This document shows positions 1 to 10,720 of a stretch of 64,000 nucleotides of DNA, piece by piece. The notes below the pieces were generated by a model. The model saw only the letters and a program-made list of their open reading frames with translations, did not search any database and had not been told where the DNA came from. The stretch lies in the NCBI RefSeq assembly GCF_963675165.1, contig NC_087389.1, forward strand, positions 6,124,621 through 6,188,620. Direction: 5' to 3'. Within the stretch, counting starts at the first letter, position 1; each line of letters opens with the position of its first letter. The translations under genes were made by a program, and so were the position numbers. This DNA is from Halichondria panicea (lineage: Eukaryota > Porifera > Demospongiae > Suberitida > Halichondriidae).

Positions 1-145
1 TGTGATTTTGGTGTGTTTACAGTATCAGATCTGTTATCCTCACCATAACTGTTTCAGTCGAACCAGGCTTGGAAATATCTCTTGCAACACCTTCTGAACC
101 TTTATGTTAATGGTTATATATTAATTTACGTTCATTTCGTTTGTA

Positions 146-238
146 GGTGGTTTAACATACCGTCAACAGAAGAAAACTGCTCGAGATTGGTCAACTCTAA
201 CAGCGGTGGCTGACGAGGACAGTCTGTGTGCGCTATGA
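146..238 (+). CDS. terminal exon of an unrecognised plus-strand gene
   Basis: A pyrimidine-rich stretch ending in ttcgtttgtag at about 146 is followed by an open frame reading GLTYRQQKKTARDWSTL and ending in SLCAL and a TGA stop at 236-238. An earlier acceptor-like site (tttacag, near 20) suggests another exon of the same gene at the window edge. The protein tail is not recognised. It converges on the ZAD-like gene with fewer than 20 bases between stops. The call rests only on a splice-like acceptor and an open, protein-like frame, so it is weak. Confidence 0.35.
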   Translation, partial: GGLTYRQQKKTARDWSTLTAVADEDSLCAL

Positions 239-255
239 AAAAGAGATGATTCCTG

Positions 256-717
256 TCATTTACATATATGATTTGTTGCAATCAACCTACGTTCCTCCCT
301 GGTTGAGAAAGCAAGCCTTCTTCCAGGTGCTCCTACTGTCAGACGTTTTGCTAGAGGTCTAGCATGGACTGTGTGAGGTGATGCTTCAAGCCCACTGGTG
401 TCTTTAGTTCTCTTCCTACCTGATACCATAGGACTACAGATGGAAGCCTTATTTCGACCCTGCTCAAAACCACACTTAGCCATACTTCTAAAGGCTTTAA
501 GTTTAGACTCCAGAGACTGGAATTTGTTTGTGCAAGCTCTACAAATGTATGAAGATAGCCCATCACACTCACTAACTGGCAGCTCTAGCAGTTTGCCAAG
601 TCTGTCTGGAAGGCATCTTTGAACAGACTCTTTGCTGAACAGAGCTGAGCAGCGAGTAGAAGTAACAATGTTGCAGCACAATCTGCATATTCTGGTGGCT
701 GCCATTGTCTTGAACAT
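256..717 (-). CDS. small ZAD-like zinc-finger protein
   Basis: Single-exon frame of 153 residues, taken from the first ATG (717). Near the N terminus the sequence ATRICRLCCN gives one Cys-x2-Cys pair and, about 50 residues later, SSYICRACTNKF gives a second. The region between holds conserved-looking hydrophobic positions (LGKLLELPVSECDGL). This spacing is that of the ZAD (zinc-finger-associated) domain, a dimerising N-terminal domain of animal C2H2 transcription factors. No C2H2 fingers follow; the remaining ~70 residues are basic (SGRKRTKD, RPLAKRLTVGAPGRRLAFS). It may therefore be a stand-alone ZAD protein, or fingers may have been lost. Role in DNA binding or dimerisation is inferred. It lies just outside the left end of the KDZ transposon, which starts about 155 bases upstream of its start codon. 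Confidence 0.6.
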   Translation of the reverse strand: MFKTMAATRICRLCCNIVTSTRCSALFSKESVQRCLPDRLGKLLELPVSECDGLSSYICRACTNKFQSLESKLKAFRSMAKCGFEQGRNKASICSPMVSGRKRTKDTSGLEASPHTVHARPLAKRLTVGAPGRRLAFSTREERRLIATNHICK

Positions 718-872
718 TCTACCACCAACCACGCAGTTTTATGTATTTTTCCTTTGTGTACTTTGTCCGATTTTATCACTTGCGTAATACTGATAAATAT
801 ACGAATTAATTCGAGCATGCGCATACAAGGTATACCAGGCGGCCGCTGTAAAGCGGACTTGAGTCGAGGCTA

Positions 873-969
873 CCGCTTCGCATAAGATCATGACGTTATA
901 GAAGAGGTAAGATCATGTGTCAGGTCACCTATGTATAGGGCTGGGATCAGCAATATTGATGGTAAAGGT
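873..969 (+). repeat. left terminal inverted repeat of the KDZ element
   Basis: Reverse complement of 10486-10585, with only a few differences (for example a GC pair present on the right and missing on the left, and one extra C at the right copy's ggatcc). Confidence 0.8.
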
Positions 970-1043
970 ATCGCATGTACTGGTGAAAAATGCCCTATGC
1001 AGCTCTACAATATTAATTAGCTTAGCTATATTAATTTACCACT

Positions 1044-4000
1044 ATGGCTGATAGATACCCACTAAGTGAGGATCCAAAAAAGACCTTAATAAGATTTTAT
1101 GAGGAGGGCATGCAAAGTAAGGGCAAAACCTGTGCATTATTTCATCTTCAGGCACAGAAGGCGACCAATCTCCCTTTAGACGTTGTTCTGGTAGGTTTAA
1201 TACCATAAATAGATCTAAATGGCATAATTAATGTCATGGGGTGAATGCTCTATGCATTCATGGAGCATTCACCCCATGCGTTGAGCTCAGTTGAGCTTCA
1301 TCGCACAGCAGCAAATGGATATAACTTTGTGAATCTATAAAGCAACGGTACGATCAGAAAACAGTTGCCTTCAAAAATCGTCTACAAGTTTCAAGTTGCC
1401 TATTATTTTCCAACTACTGTCTCATTAGCAGAGCAGTCTATGAAAGTGTCTAGTTCGCTCAAACAGTTCATTTTTGTGTCCACACACACACCAATCACTC
1501 TACCCCTGCTGCGCACACACGGGGTAATTACAGTGCCACCATAATTAAAGTACCATGTGAGCTCATAATTATAGCACTTTAATATTATCGTTTATACAGT
1601 ACAGGTACAGCTAGCTAGCTACAGTAAAACCTGTTCCAATGACCACTCTGATCATTACTATCCCTATGCTGATGTTTTTCACCTCCACCACTTCACACGT
1701 TAATTTGAGACGAGTGGTCTATAATAAAGGCCGCGATTCATTATGTTGTGTACATGATGTCAGTGGCAATATTATATTTATGTACATATTTATATGTGTA
1801 GAATTGGATTAGCAACTACAAGAGATCTCAGCGCAAAGGCGATAGCCCAAGAGTAGGGATTGCAAGCAGTGACATTCCTGGTGGTCCAGGACCACTAAAG
1901 AAAGGCAGATTCTTATCAATCCCCAATGCATATAATGTGCATGTTGCAGAATTCCTCAAGTCTGAAAGTCAGTATTACAAATACTTAATCTGGGTGCTAT
2001 ATTAAACGTTAAATCGTCAAAACTGTGCTGTGTGGCATTTTGTTTGCTACGGTGTTTTTCTGCTGAAGTGTATATATAGATAGCAATAATTAATATACCC
2101 CCCCCCCAATAATGTTCTAAAGTGACTACTATAGTTATACATCATCTGTTTCATGGGCTGCAATAATAATTTATAGATAGCCACAATAAGAATAAGCTTA
2201 AAATAATTCACAAACGTTATGTTGTTGTTTGCACTTGTGAAATGTGTATGTATACCCTTTAGGCTGTACATAATTATATTTTTTAACACTCAGATGCTCT
2301 TGCCCTGCCTACAACCAAAGAGAAATACTCAGCAGCCGCAGAGAAATGGCGATCTATGTCAGAGGAGGAAAAAGCAAACTGTAAAGAACGAATCGGAGAA
2401 TATTCAAAAAGCAAAGAAGTGACGTGGCCAAAGATTCAGAAAGTGATGAGACAGATGAATTCTGGGGTGAGAATTAATCTCTCATATATAGGCTAGGATT
2501 GTACACCAACTGCATAGTAACCAACTGAACATGTACTACAATGTCATGTATATGCAATCAAGTGAGGAGTGTTTTGTTAGCTTGTTAAATTATGGACTTA
2601 TAATTACAATACGTCGACATGTCTCTGATCAATGCAATGGACTCTTGCTCTCATTCAATGTACATTTGTATCAGTACACATTATATACACATGTTGCCTT
2701 TAAATTAATAAGTTGCACGGTCATGCATGCACTTGTAGTATATAGTCACCTGGATAAATGACGATAATTGATTACACAATGTAACTCTAAAACCTAAAAT
2801 GCAGGCACAATCACTAAGTGATGCGGCGGGAGTTGAGACAGTAACGCTACATTTTCATAAAGGGGAGGTGTTTACTGGAGGAAGTGAAAGAGGCGTACAG
2901 TATCTGAAAGAGCATCCAGTAGTGGAACTCTCGTTTACATCTTACTTTTATGAAAGTAAGCACTAGCTGTTTATACACAGTGTACATTTTGCTGAGTCAT
3001 GGTGTCTGGTTTATTCAGGTTGTCCTTATAATGAACTTTCATATGACTCAATTTTTGTATAATAGTTCTCCATTCAATTCCATAAAATTGTGTCTCCAGA
3101 ATCTGCCGAGGAAGAACTTCCTGAGTCCACTCAAAGAGCTACTTCTAAAAAGTTGGTTGAACAAGTGAAGAATATTTTCCAGCAGAAATATGGTGAGCTT
3201 AATTCTGTGTGCTTACATTAATTTGAGATGAGTTATATATAGGCCACGGTGATGGTGCGTATATAGGTAGCGGGGGGTGCTTGTTAGGCCTTGGGAGATT
3301 TTGTTAGCATGTACTCATGAGCATAATTTTAGAGAACTACATTTTCTGACTTTGACGGGTACAAATGAAAGCAAAAAGCAGTAAGTCATACCAGGAACAC
3401 TTAAATGTATGTGCTCGTGCTCCTGGTCATACAGTATCAGTCATTTGTTTTTTCAACAGCAACTTTATTTAGGCCTAGCACTGCTTTCATATTTGGATTA
3501 ATGCTCTATATACGCCAATAACCTGCCATGGTGTCATACAGGGGAGAGGGAAAGGGAGATATCCCTCCTCTGGCGACAATTTCCCCCCTAAATTTGCATT
3601 CAGGTACTAGTTGTATGACTGAGTGTCCATAGCCTTCAGGGTAGTATATTTAGGTGACTTTTCAAAGCATGCCCATTTCCCCTCTCTATACTTCAAAATC
3701 CTGTATGACACCCTGCCTGCTACACGATATTGTGTTCAGTCCCCCCAAAACACAGTCGTGCCTGGTGGTCTGGCAGTACGGCAGTACTATTCATCATGAT
3801 TGATGTATTTTCTATTACGATATCTAAACACACATAATGTACGTATAATAATATTATAATTATACTCCCCACAAACATGCAAGATTTACTTCTGGTGTAG
3901 CTATCTCTACGGGCCATATCGGAGATGTTCCATATGACAGTGAAGACATTGTAGTGAACCTGAAGGGCCTACCAACGAATATAGAGTTCAAAAGACCCTC

Positions 4001-4083
4001 GCTGTATGGAGTAAGGCAGCTTCAAACGATCATATCAAATAAATCAAAGTTTGAAATGCACGGTAAGTTTGAGGTTCATTAAT
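1044..4083 (+). CDS. HMG-box-like accessory protein of the KDZ transposon (6 exons)
   Basis: Exons, with GT/AG borders and phases that join: 1044-1190, 1802-1967, 2294-2466, 2805-2955, 3100-3192, 3901-4083. The product is about 300 residues. Exons 2-3 contain PNAYNVHVAEFLKSE followed by EKYSAAAEKWRSMSEEEKAN, the pattern of an HMG-box: an aromatic AYN helix, then a W in helix 2 and the SEEEK turn. The rest (HKGEVFTGGSERGVQYLKEH in exon 4; GHIGDVPYDSEDIVVNLKGL in exon 6) is not recognised. The last exon may instead splice at the gtaag near 4063. The gene lies inside the inverted repeats of the KDZ element and runs towards the transposase gene, so it is best read as transposon cargo that may help bind transposon DNA; this role is inference. 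Introns hold a hairpin (1235-1278) and a short mobile element (3527-3715). Confidence 0.65.
1235..1278. repeat. perfect 16-bp-arm hairpin
   Basis: Arms catggggtgaatgctc and its exact complement flank a 12-base loop, within intron 1 of the HMG-box-like gene. Possibly a tiny fold-back element; function unknown. Confidence 0.7.
3527..3715. mobile_element. short inverted-repeat element, GTGTCATACAGG family, copy 1
   Basis: Begins with ggtgtcatacagg and ends with cctgtatgacaccctg. A second copy lies at 39192-39428 with the same internal motif (gcattcaggtactagttg). Non-coding. The CAGGGTG ends resemble hAT-type termini, but no clean 8-bp target duplication is visible. It sits in intron 5 of the HMG-box-like gene. 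Confidence 0.65.
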
Positions 4084-5003
4084 AGGGGTGGGTATATAGC
4101 TATTATGCTTTTTTTTGTATGCTCACAAAGAATTATTATGTGACTGTTACTGTCGATACTCAAAATTGCATGTACCCACCCACCCACCCCTAGTCCTAAT
4201 TAAGTGAAACCCCTAAATGCGGGACCGTAGAAAATTATGATTATAAGCTAGTATAGATGTGTCTTTGAACATGCACCCATGGACATTTTTCTTCCGCCTT
4301 GCAGTACGGAGTGTGCACACAGCGCTAAGGGAACATAACTACCAACAACCCGGTGCCGTAGAAACTCAAGACTGATATGCTCCAGATATATATATATATA
4401 TATATAGCTAATAGTCACCGTCTGTACTCGATCATGGTAAAAATGTAGATACGTATTCTTTTGCTTATAATTATATTGTTGATTGGTCATAATTATTTAA
4501 ATGATATAAATGAAAAAGCATAATAATTATCATTGTTGACCTATTATATCTAGCTCAGGTTAGTCTAAACGATTGTAAATCGTCCGTAAGCGTCCTTTGG
4601 TTTAAGTAAATAGCAAGTTAATGTACACAACAAGGCCGTAACCATGGCAATGGTGTTATCATCCTGATCCATTTTATGTATCTAATATGAATCCCGAATA
4701 AAAAGGTACACAATGAAACCATTACACAATGACAATGAATAGACTGCAATGCACCCTCATTTATGGCCTGTATTTTTGAAACGGCCTTACCAACCTGAGT
4801 AGGCTATAACAGGATCGTATATAGCTATAATGATGCATATGACTTTACAATTAAAAATGGCCAATAATTGCTATAATAAAATTAAATTGTATTGTGTAAC
4901 ACATGCATGTGGCTAATTGTCTTCAGGTGGAAGGTTGTCACATAACATAATTAAAAATTAATTATTATCAATGATATCAACAAATGTACACAAAAATTCA
5001 AAA
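4084..5003. other. non-coding space between the two convergent KDZ-element genes
   Basis: AT-rich sequence with a short (TA) run near 4386-4405. I see no coding exon or RNA gene. It presumably holds both 3' untranslated regions. Confidence 0.5.
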
Positions 5004-8000
5004 TCACACATTCATGTCATCACTATCTACTGATTCATCGCATGACTCCTGTTCCTCAGCCTCAAGCTTTCGTAACCTCTCAGTTCGTTCGAAGTGCTCT
5101 TCAGCAACACTGTGCCAATAATCAATATCAGTTTGTTGTTCTTCATCAAAGAAATCCGGTGAATAGAGATCACAAGTGTGGCCTTCATTAGGTAGTTCAT
5201 TAACGTCTACGTAATACAGTGCGAAAGTTTTTCGGAGTGTGAGTACTTTAACACAAAGCTCACGAATGCGGGAATTGATCATTCCACTTTTCCCCATTTC
5301 TTCAACAGTTTGCTCATATGATGGTGTCAATGGTAGAGAAGTAGTGAGTCTATCAATCCGATTATGCAGCATAGAAATGAAACGTTTCATTTCAAGTTTT
5401 ATTAAATCTATTTCCTCTCTGGCTCGCTGCTGAAGAAAATACTTGTTCATGGCATCACGTCTAACATTAGCAGGGATCAATATCACTTGAACTTGAAGAA
5501 ACCCAAAGGTGTGAATGAATGTTATTTACAATCTCCCAAGTGATTTCGCATGGCAATGATTCCTGTTCTAAATCACAGGAAGAGGCTGTTTTATTGTACG
5601 CAGTAATCGTCTTCTTTAGTTGTTTTGTGATGTTAGTGATATTTGCTGATATTTTATGGGTCACGCTATGTCCAGCTGTAGAGCCAACATAAATAATTTT
5701 AGTCACAAAGATCAACTGAACGTACCAGAGAATTTGGCTTTAACTAGTAGCATATACCATCGTTGCCGAGCAATGGACTGGATATCACCAAAGAGAATTA
5801 AACATTGTTTCACGCTTCGGCTTTAAAGGAATTCGTTGTACACTTTATCACCAGCTTTCCATCTCTCTAAAACACGATTTTCCTGTGTTGTAGTTGATGG
5901 TTCAATCTGTGAAAACATTATTATTAATGTGAACTTGCATGTACTTTAGTCACCTGATCAACTTTCGTGAGAATAGTGACAGTGCAATCACATCAGTACA
6001 AGATTGCAAATCACACCTACAGTTATGGGAAAAAATTTCGGCACATTGTGTTCTTTTTAGGATCTTACTGAATTGCCCAGAAGGACTGGAGATGCTCAAC
6101 GTAAGATTCTTGCCATACGTTTTCTACGTGTACTTGCATGTCTATTATAACAGAATATTATTTTAGCCACACATAATAATTATCTTTTACTTTCACTAGT
6201 TGTGCACCCTTTAGATTTGTCTTCAGCGTACCAACGCTTAATGTCATTCGAAGTGAATACAGGGTCTGTGAAACAAATCAACATTAATTTTAGAGATATA
6301 ATTATCATGAATATTTTATTATTGCCAAAAATTAATACCGCCACTAGAATCAGTCCTGAGTGCTTCCAGATCGCTTGAGGTACCCTGCACTAAGTTAACA
6401 GCTTTTTTCATTCTTTCAACCAGTATATCACCTATATATAATTATATACATGTACAGTGTAAGTTTATAGATAAACGAAAGTTACCTAGGTTCATTGAAG
6501 ACTGGTACGCAAAATGACCAAGAGCATCATTCAGAACATCTATCCTGTGGGATGGTCTCATCTCTTTTGTCATTTTAGAAAATCGTCTCATATAGCTCCA
6601 TAAACGCTCAAGAACCTCACCATCAGTCAGTCCAAAACCTTCTTGAAAACGAGGGCTGAATTCCAGCTGATGGTAAGGACAAAGTTAATTCAGTGAGTAT
6701 ATACACAACTTATCACCTGGCACTGTGTTACATGCCCATAAGAATGGAATACAGGAACTGCAAATTTAAATCGGTCTACAAGGGGGTTCTTCTTTCCTTG
6801 TTATGTAAAACATCAATGACAAATTAATGGTGAGGCTATTTTAATTATGTTTGTAACTAATACCTCAAGATGATGCTTCAACAGACACCCAATGTCATAA
6901 AGGAACAAAATGGAAATGTCACCACAGGAATAGAGTTCCAAAAGCTTATCCAGTAGGTACACAGCGTAGCCAATTCTGTAACAGTAATGAATTGTAGGGC
7001 TCATCCCCGTGACTAACTTGCCAAGGTTTTGCTAATAATTGTGCAACTTAAACCTGTCATACATGTTCAGAACACTTTTAATTAGAACCCTAGCTGGGCT
7101 ATAGTACACTGCAAAAAACTCACCTTTCTCCAAACTTGAAATTCAGAAATTTCAGAGGGGATTCATGTCTACATGCAAGTCCAGCAACTGCTGTCTCATC
7201 AAGTGCTGCGTATCTCTGTCGAGATCTTACAATACTCCCAGCAAGGAAATCATTACAGCCCTACAATAAGACATGAATAGCAACTGATCAACTCCGTACA
7301 TAATATATATATACCTTTTTAGAAGCTTTTTTTGTGCTCGAGTAAGAGTTCATGAAATTATCAACTTCTTTTTGGTCAACGAAGTACCTTCCTTGGTGAT
7401 GGGGATTCCTGATACTTACACCAGCAGCTTTTTTTCGGCAAAGACCAAACATTGCATCATAGGAGATATGAACTATGCCACCTCTTTCCCCATCCTAAAT
7501 GGAATCGAACACATAAATTATGCGACGTTAGTATTGAAATACCTACCTGTGGGCATGCAGGACACTTACAGAAATCATCTGGCTCAGTAGATATACCATC
7601 AAGTGTTTGTAACTTGAAGTGGTAGTATCTGTTGAATAGGAATTTTGATCTGAGATACCACGTATTAACAGTGCAAGTACCTAAACTCCTCAAATGAGTC
7701 AATTATGGCTGGATATACTTTTCGAAACTGTATTGAAAACGAAAGTATTGGATATGAAATTTAAAACACTGCCATACGTCAAACCTGTGGGTAATCTGGT
7801 CCTAACAAATTTGACTGGGTTTCCAAAGCTTGAGCAAAGTCCATTACAGCCACCTGACAATCTAGCATCATAATTTTCATCTTTAGCAACAGATCAGTCG
7901 AGAAAGCTAGTGTTGGTCTGGTTGGTGTTGCAGCCCACAGATTCAACCTTAACAACGTTAAAGGTTCAGCCTCGCAATGACAAAACACAACACACAATTG

Positions 8001-8612
8001 GTGTTGAATTCCTATAAACCATAAGATACAACACATACTCACATACAAGTTTTGAAAGTTACCTGTTGCATCAACACAGACAACATATTTCTTATACTGA
8101 GTAGGACATTCGTGGATGGTTTTGAGAATCAACGTAGATGGGTACTTAAACCGCTGGAATCGATTCTAAAGAGAAGCAAATACAATACAGATAAAAACAG
8201 ATATAACGTACGTTGATCCATTTCTCTGGTGTATGAAATGCATTCCCAAGGAAATCTTCATCACTGTGGTGATTAACCGTACAACTATCACATAAGAATG
8301 TAGTTGGACCACACTGTTTACATCGCACAGATGCCATCGCGACTTTACACCTATCACATACAGTTGCTGGGGGTATACAACTCATTGCTACAGTTGATGA
8401 GATCAAAGATGGTAAGAGATTATCCCATGCCGATGCTGCCTTTTCACGTCTTCGATAGTGAGCAGATGGTAAATCACCATCTTGACTTGGTTGGTCATCA
8501 TCTGAGCCCACACCATCAAGATCACATGGATCACTGCCATCTTGCAACTCATCATGATCTTCACTATTTTTATGCCTCGAGGCGTAGCCGCACGAGGGAT
8601 ACGGTAAAGCTG

Positions 8613-8650
<38 letters not shown>

Positions 8651-10427
8651 TGTGTGTCTGTGTGTCTGTTCCAGCTGTAACTGCTCAACGGTTGCAATGC
8701 GACGAAAACTAACAGCTTCTATAGGCTTCTAGCCACGTTCTCTTGGATTTTGATTCGTGGATTAGCAAACTAAAGCTTCTTTCTAGAGTTATGGCTAGTT
8801 TGACTCACATTGAAGGCTGTTGCAGTCTCTTCAGAATCTTTCATAGCATCATCTGTCCGCACAAACTTTCTATTCAACATATGAGTTAGCCTTGCACTAA
8901 AGCGCTAGCTTTTTGTTAGCTACAAGACTCAGAAAATACCTGTTAAAACAGCTAGCTAGCAGTTAGTTGGGCGGAGTCCAACCAACGCTTTGCTCATGTA
9001 GCAGTTTTGTTCCCACTGCAAGAAATTTGCAGCCCAATCAGATTGCTGCGTTCAAGTGGGAAACCTTACAGCTCAATTTAGCTGACAAGGCGAGCTGGGA
9101 CACTGTATTTCTCTGGAGAATGCAGAAACAGCTCCTGCTGGATATCTAGGCTACTAGAAAAGAAGCATAGTCTATCTTAGCATCTATGAATGAAGCTTGA
9201 ACAGTATGTATTAATTAATTAAAAGGACTTGTCTTTGTTTTAAGTTTTGTTGTGCTACCAATAAGATTAGATCATTAGTTTGGACAAAACCTGTGTTATG
9301 TATGCCTTCTTTGGTCTTCGAAAAGCTTCTCAGAAGCCTTGGGGTAGTCTTATAGCTGGCTGTACCTCTCCTTGTGCTAGATGTCTAACTATTATGAAAA
9401 AGTTTATTTCTGCCTGTACTAAATCTTATATTACAGGCTACAGTATTCTTCTACTTTCTCTAAGAGTCTGAGGTCTTTCTTGAATTCCAAAACAACTATA
9501 GCTAGATCCAGTCAGCTAGAATAGCCATCCAAATAGTTAATTGATTTCTTTATATCGCACCCCTGAGCCATGCGGTTGTCAGCCACCTAAAGATTAAACA
9601 ATATTCATACTCTGTCTCAAGTACCGGTGGAACAAAACTGCTACGTGTACTGATACCCAACCCAGAGCGCAGCGTTGGTTGGACTCCGCCCAACTAGCTA
9701 GCAGTAGCCATTTGTGAAATTGATCTCTTTGGACACACCCTTTAATTATTCCTATGGATGTAATGCGCATGCGCGCTCATTCCCCAGATCCAGATCCTCC
9801 TGGCAGAATCATATTTTTCTTGAGGGCCTGGTAAGCCACAAAACACTACTATAGATAACAATATGTATGTACACAAGTCTTTTCTTCTTAAATATTATAA
9901 TTATACACTGCATGAACTACAGATCCAATTTTCTTCTTTCTTGAGGTCCTGGTATTAAAGCCACATAATACAACAATAGATGCATGTAATAAGTCTTTTC
10001 TTCTCAGTGACTTTATATAGATAAGCTAACTTTATGAAATAATTATGCACTTCCGCTTATAATTAATTAAAAACAAAATCTTCTTCTTTGTTGCTTCCTA
10101 GATCCTTGAGGTCCTGGTATAAGCAGCCACAAAACACAACAATGATACCATAATTATACAATTGCAAGTCAGTTTTAGACAGATTATTTTATACACTTTT
10201 TCCTCTTCTATACTTTCTCTTCTATACTTTTGAGCGAAAGCAAAAACATGGCGAGAGGCATTAGCACAGCGCCAGCTTGAACACTAGTGTTCACAGTTGT
10301 CCCGACAGGCTTGGCTAGCTAGTGGAGGATAGACCAGGGGTGTCTTAACTTTCTTGAACCTCTTCTTTCTCACAATACTAGTCGCCACAACTGGAAGTTT
10401 TCTTCTTTTCCTGAACTGGCTAGCCAT
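5004..10427 (-). CDS. KDZ transposase, first exon interrupted by a repeat
   Basis: Multi-exon gene. Recognisable parts in order: a basic N terminus (MASQFRKRRKLPVV, ATG at 10427); a Cys/His cluster of the CxC2 type typical of KDZ transposases (exon 8212-8568, CDRCKVAMASVRCKQCGP, then FLCDSCTVNHHSDED); CPACPQ (7552-7649); SYDAMFGLCRKKAAG, the first catalytic Asp region; ACRHESPLKF; FLYDIGCLLKHHLE, second Asp; FHSYGHVTQCQ; GFGLTDGEVLERLWSYM, the catalytic Glu region (6486-6669); and an acidic coiled-coil-like C terminus ending at 5004. These motifs define the family, which cuts and pastes DNA through an RNase H-like fold. Between the N-terminal piece and the CxC2 exon lies an inserted repeat (8569-10290), which puts a stop directly after the N-terminal piece. 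The rest looks intact. Exon borders near 5500-6480 were not worked out. Confidence 0.8.
8569..10290. mobile_element. dispersed repeat of unknown class, copy 1, inside the transposase exon
   Basis: Starts with tatgcctcgaggcgtagcc, runs through a (TG)n tract and ends near agcgccagcttgaacactag. A second copy at 15590-16265 shares both ends and most of the body, and a short reverse-orientation fragment lies at 58593-58619. This copy is longer because a smaller element (8964-9696) has inserted in it and because a segment with ttcttgaggtcctggtat occurs three times (about 9810-10130). No protein coding. The class is unresolved. Confidence 0.7.
8964..9696. mobile_element. non-autonomous element with 9-bp target duplication (TAGTTGGGCGG ends)
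   Basis: Ends are perfect inverted repeats of about 25 bp beginning tagttgggcggagtccaacc, and further matching (gtagcagttttgttcc) lies inside. It is flanked by the direct repeat gctagcagt at 8955-8963 and 9697-9705. The second copy of the host repeat (15590-16265) lacks the insertion. No coding potential seen. A 9-bp duplication suggests a Mutator-like mover, by general knowledge. Confidence 0.85.
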
Positions 10428-10485
10428 CACTGCATGTACTGATCACTGCACTGAAGGTGGTAGGATCTAGATATCCCAATGACCG

Positions 10486-10585
10486 ACCTTTACCATCAAT
10501 ATTGCTGGATCCCAGCCCTATACATAGCGGTGACCTGACACATGATCTTACCTCTTCTATAACGTCATGATCTCATGCGAAGCGG
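10486..10585 (-). repeat. right terminal inverted repeat of the KDZ element
   Basis: Reverse complement of 873-969. It ends about 135 bases before the start of the multi-pass membrane protein gene. Confidence 0.8.
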
Positions 10586-10720
10586 GTGATATTCTTGCGG
10601 CTGTGCACCTCTTAATCCTTTCTCCTTTCAACTCAACAACAGTTTTAGGTCACTGTCACCAGGAAAAAGCAAAGAACTGATCAGCTCTAAATCTATGCAG
10701 TCTAAGTCCAGACATTAGCA

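Larger units (their letters stand above)
873..10585. mobile_element. KDZ (Kyakuja-Dileera-Zisupton) class DNA transposon, about 9.7 kb
   Basis: The two ends are near-identical inverted repeats (873-969 and 10486-10585), both containing cgcttcgcat followed by atcatgacgttatagaag and, further in, caatattgatggtaaaggt. Between them lie a minus-strand transposase gene with all the signatures of the KDZ family and a plus-strand gene with an HMG-box-like domain, arranged tail to tail. I could not find a clear target-site duplication outside the repeats, so the exact outer edges are uncertain by a few bases. The transposase's first exon is interrupted by another repeat, so this copy is probably no longer autonomous. 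Confidence 0.75.
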
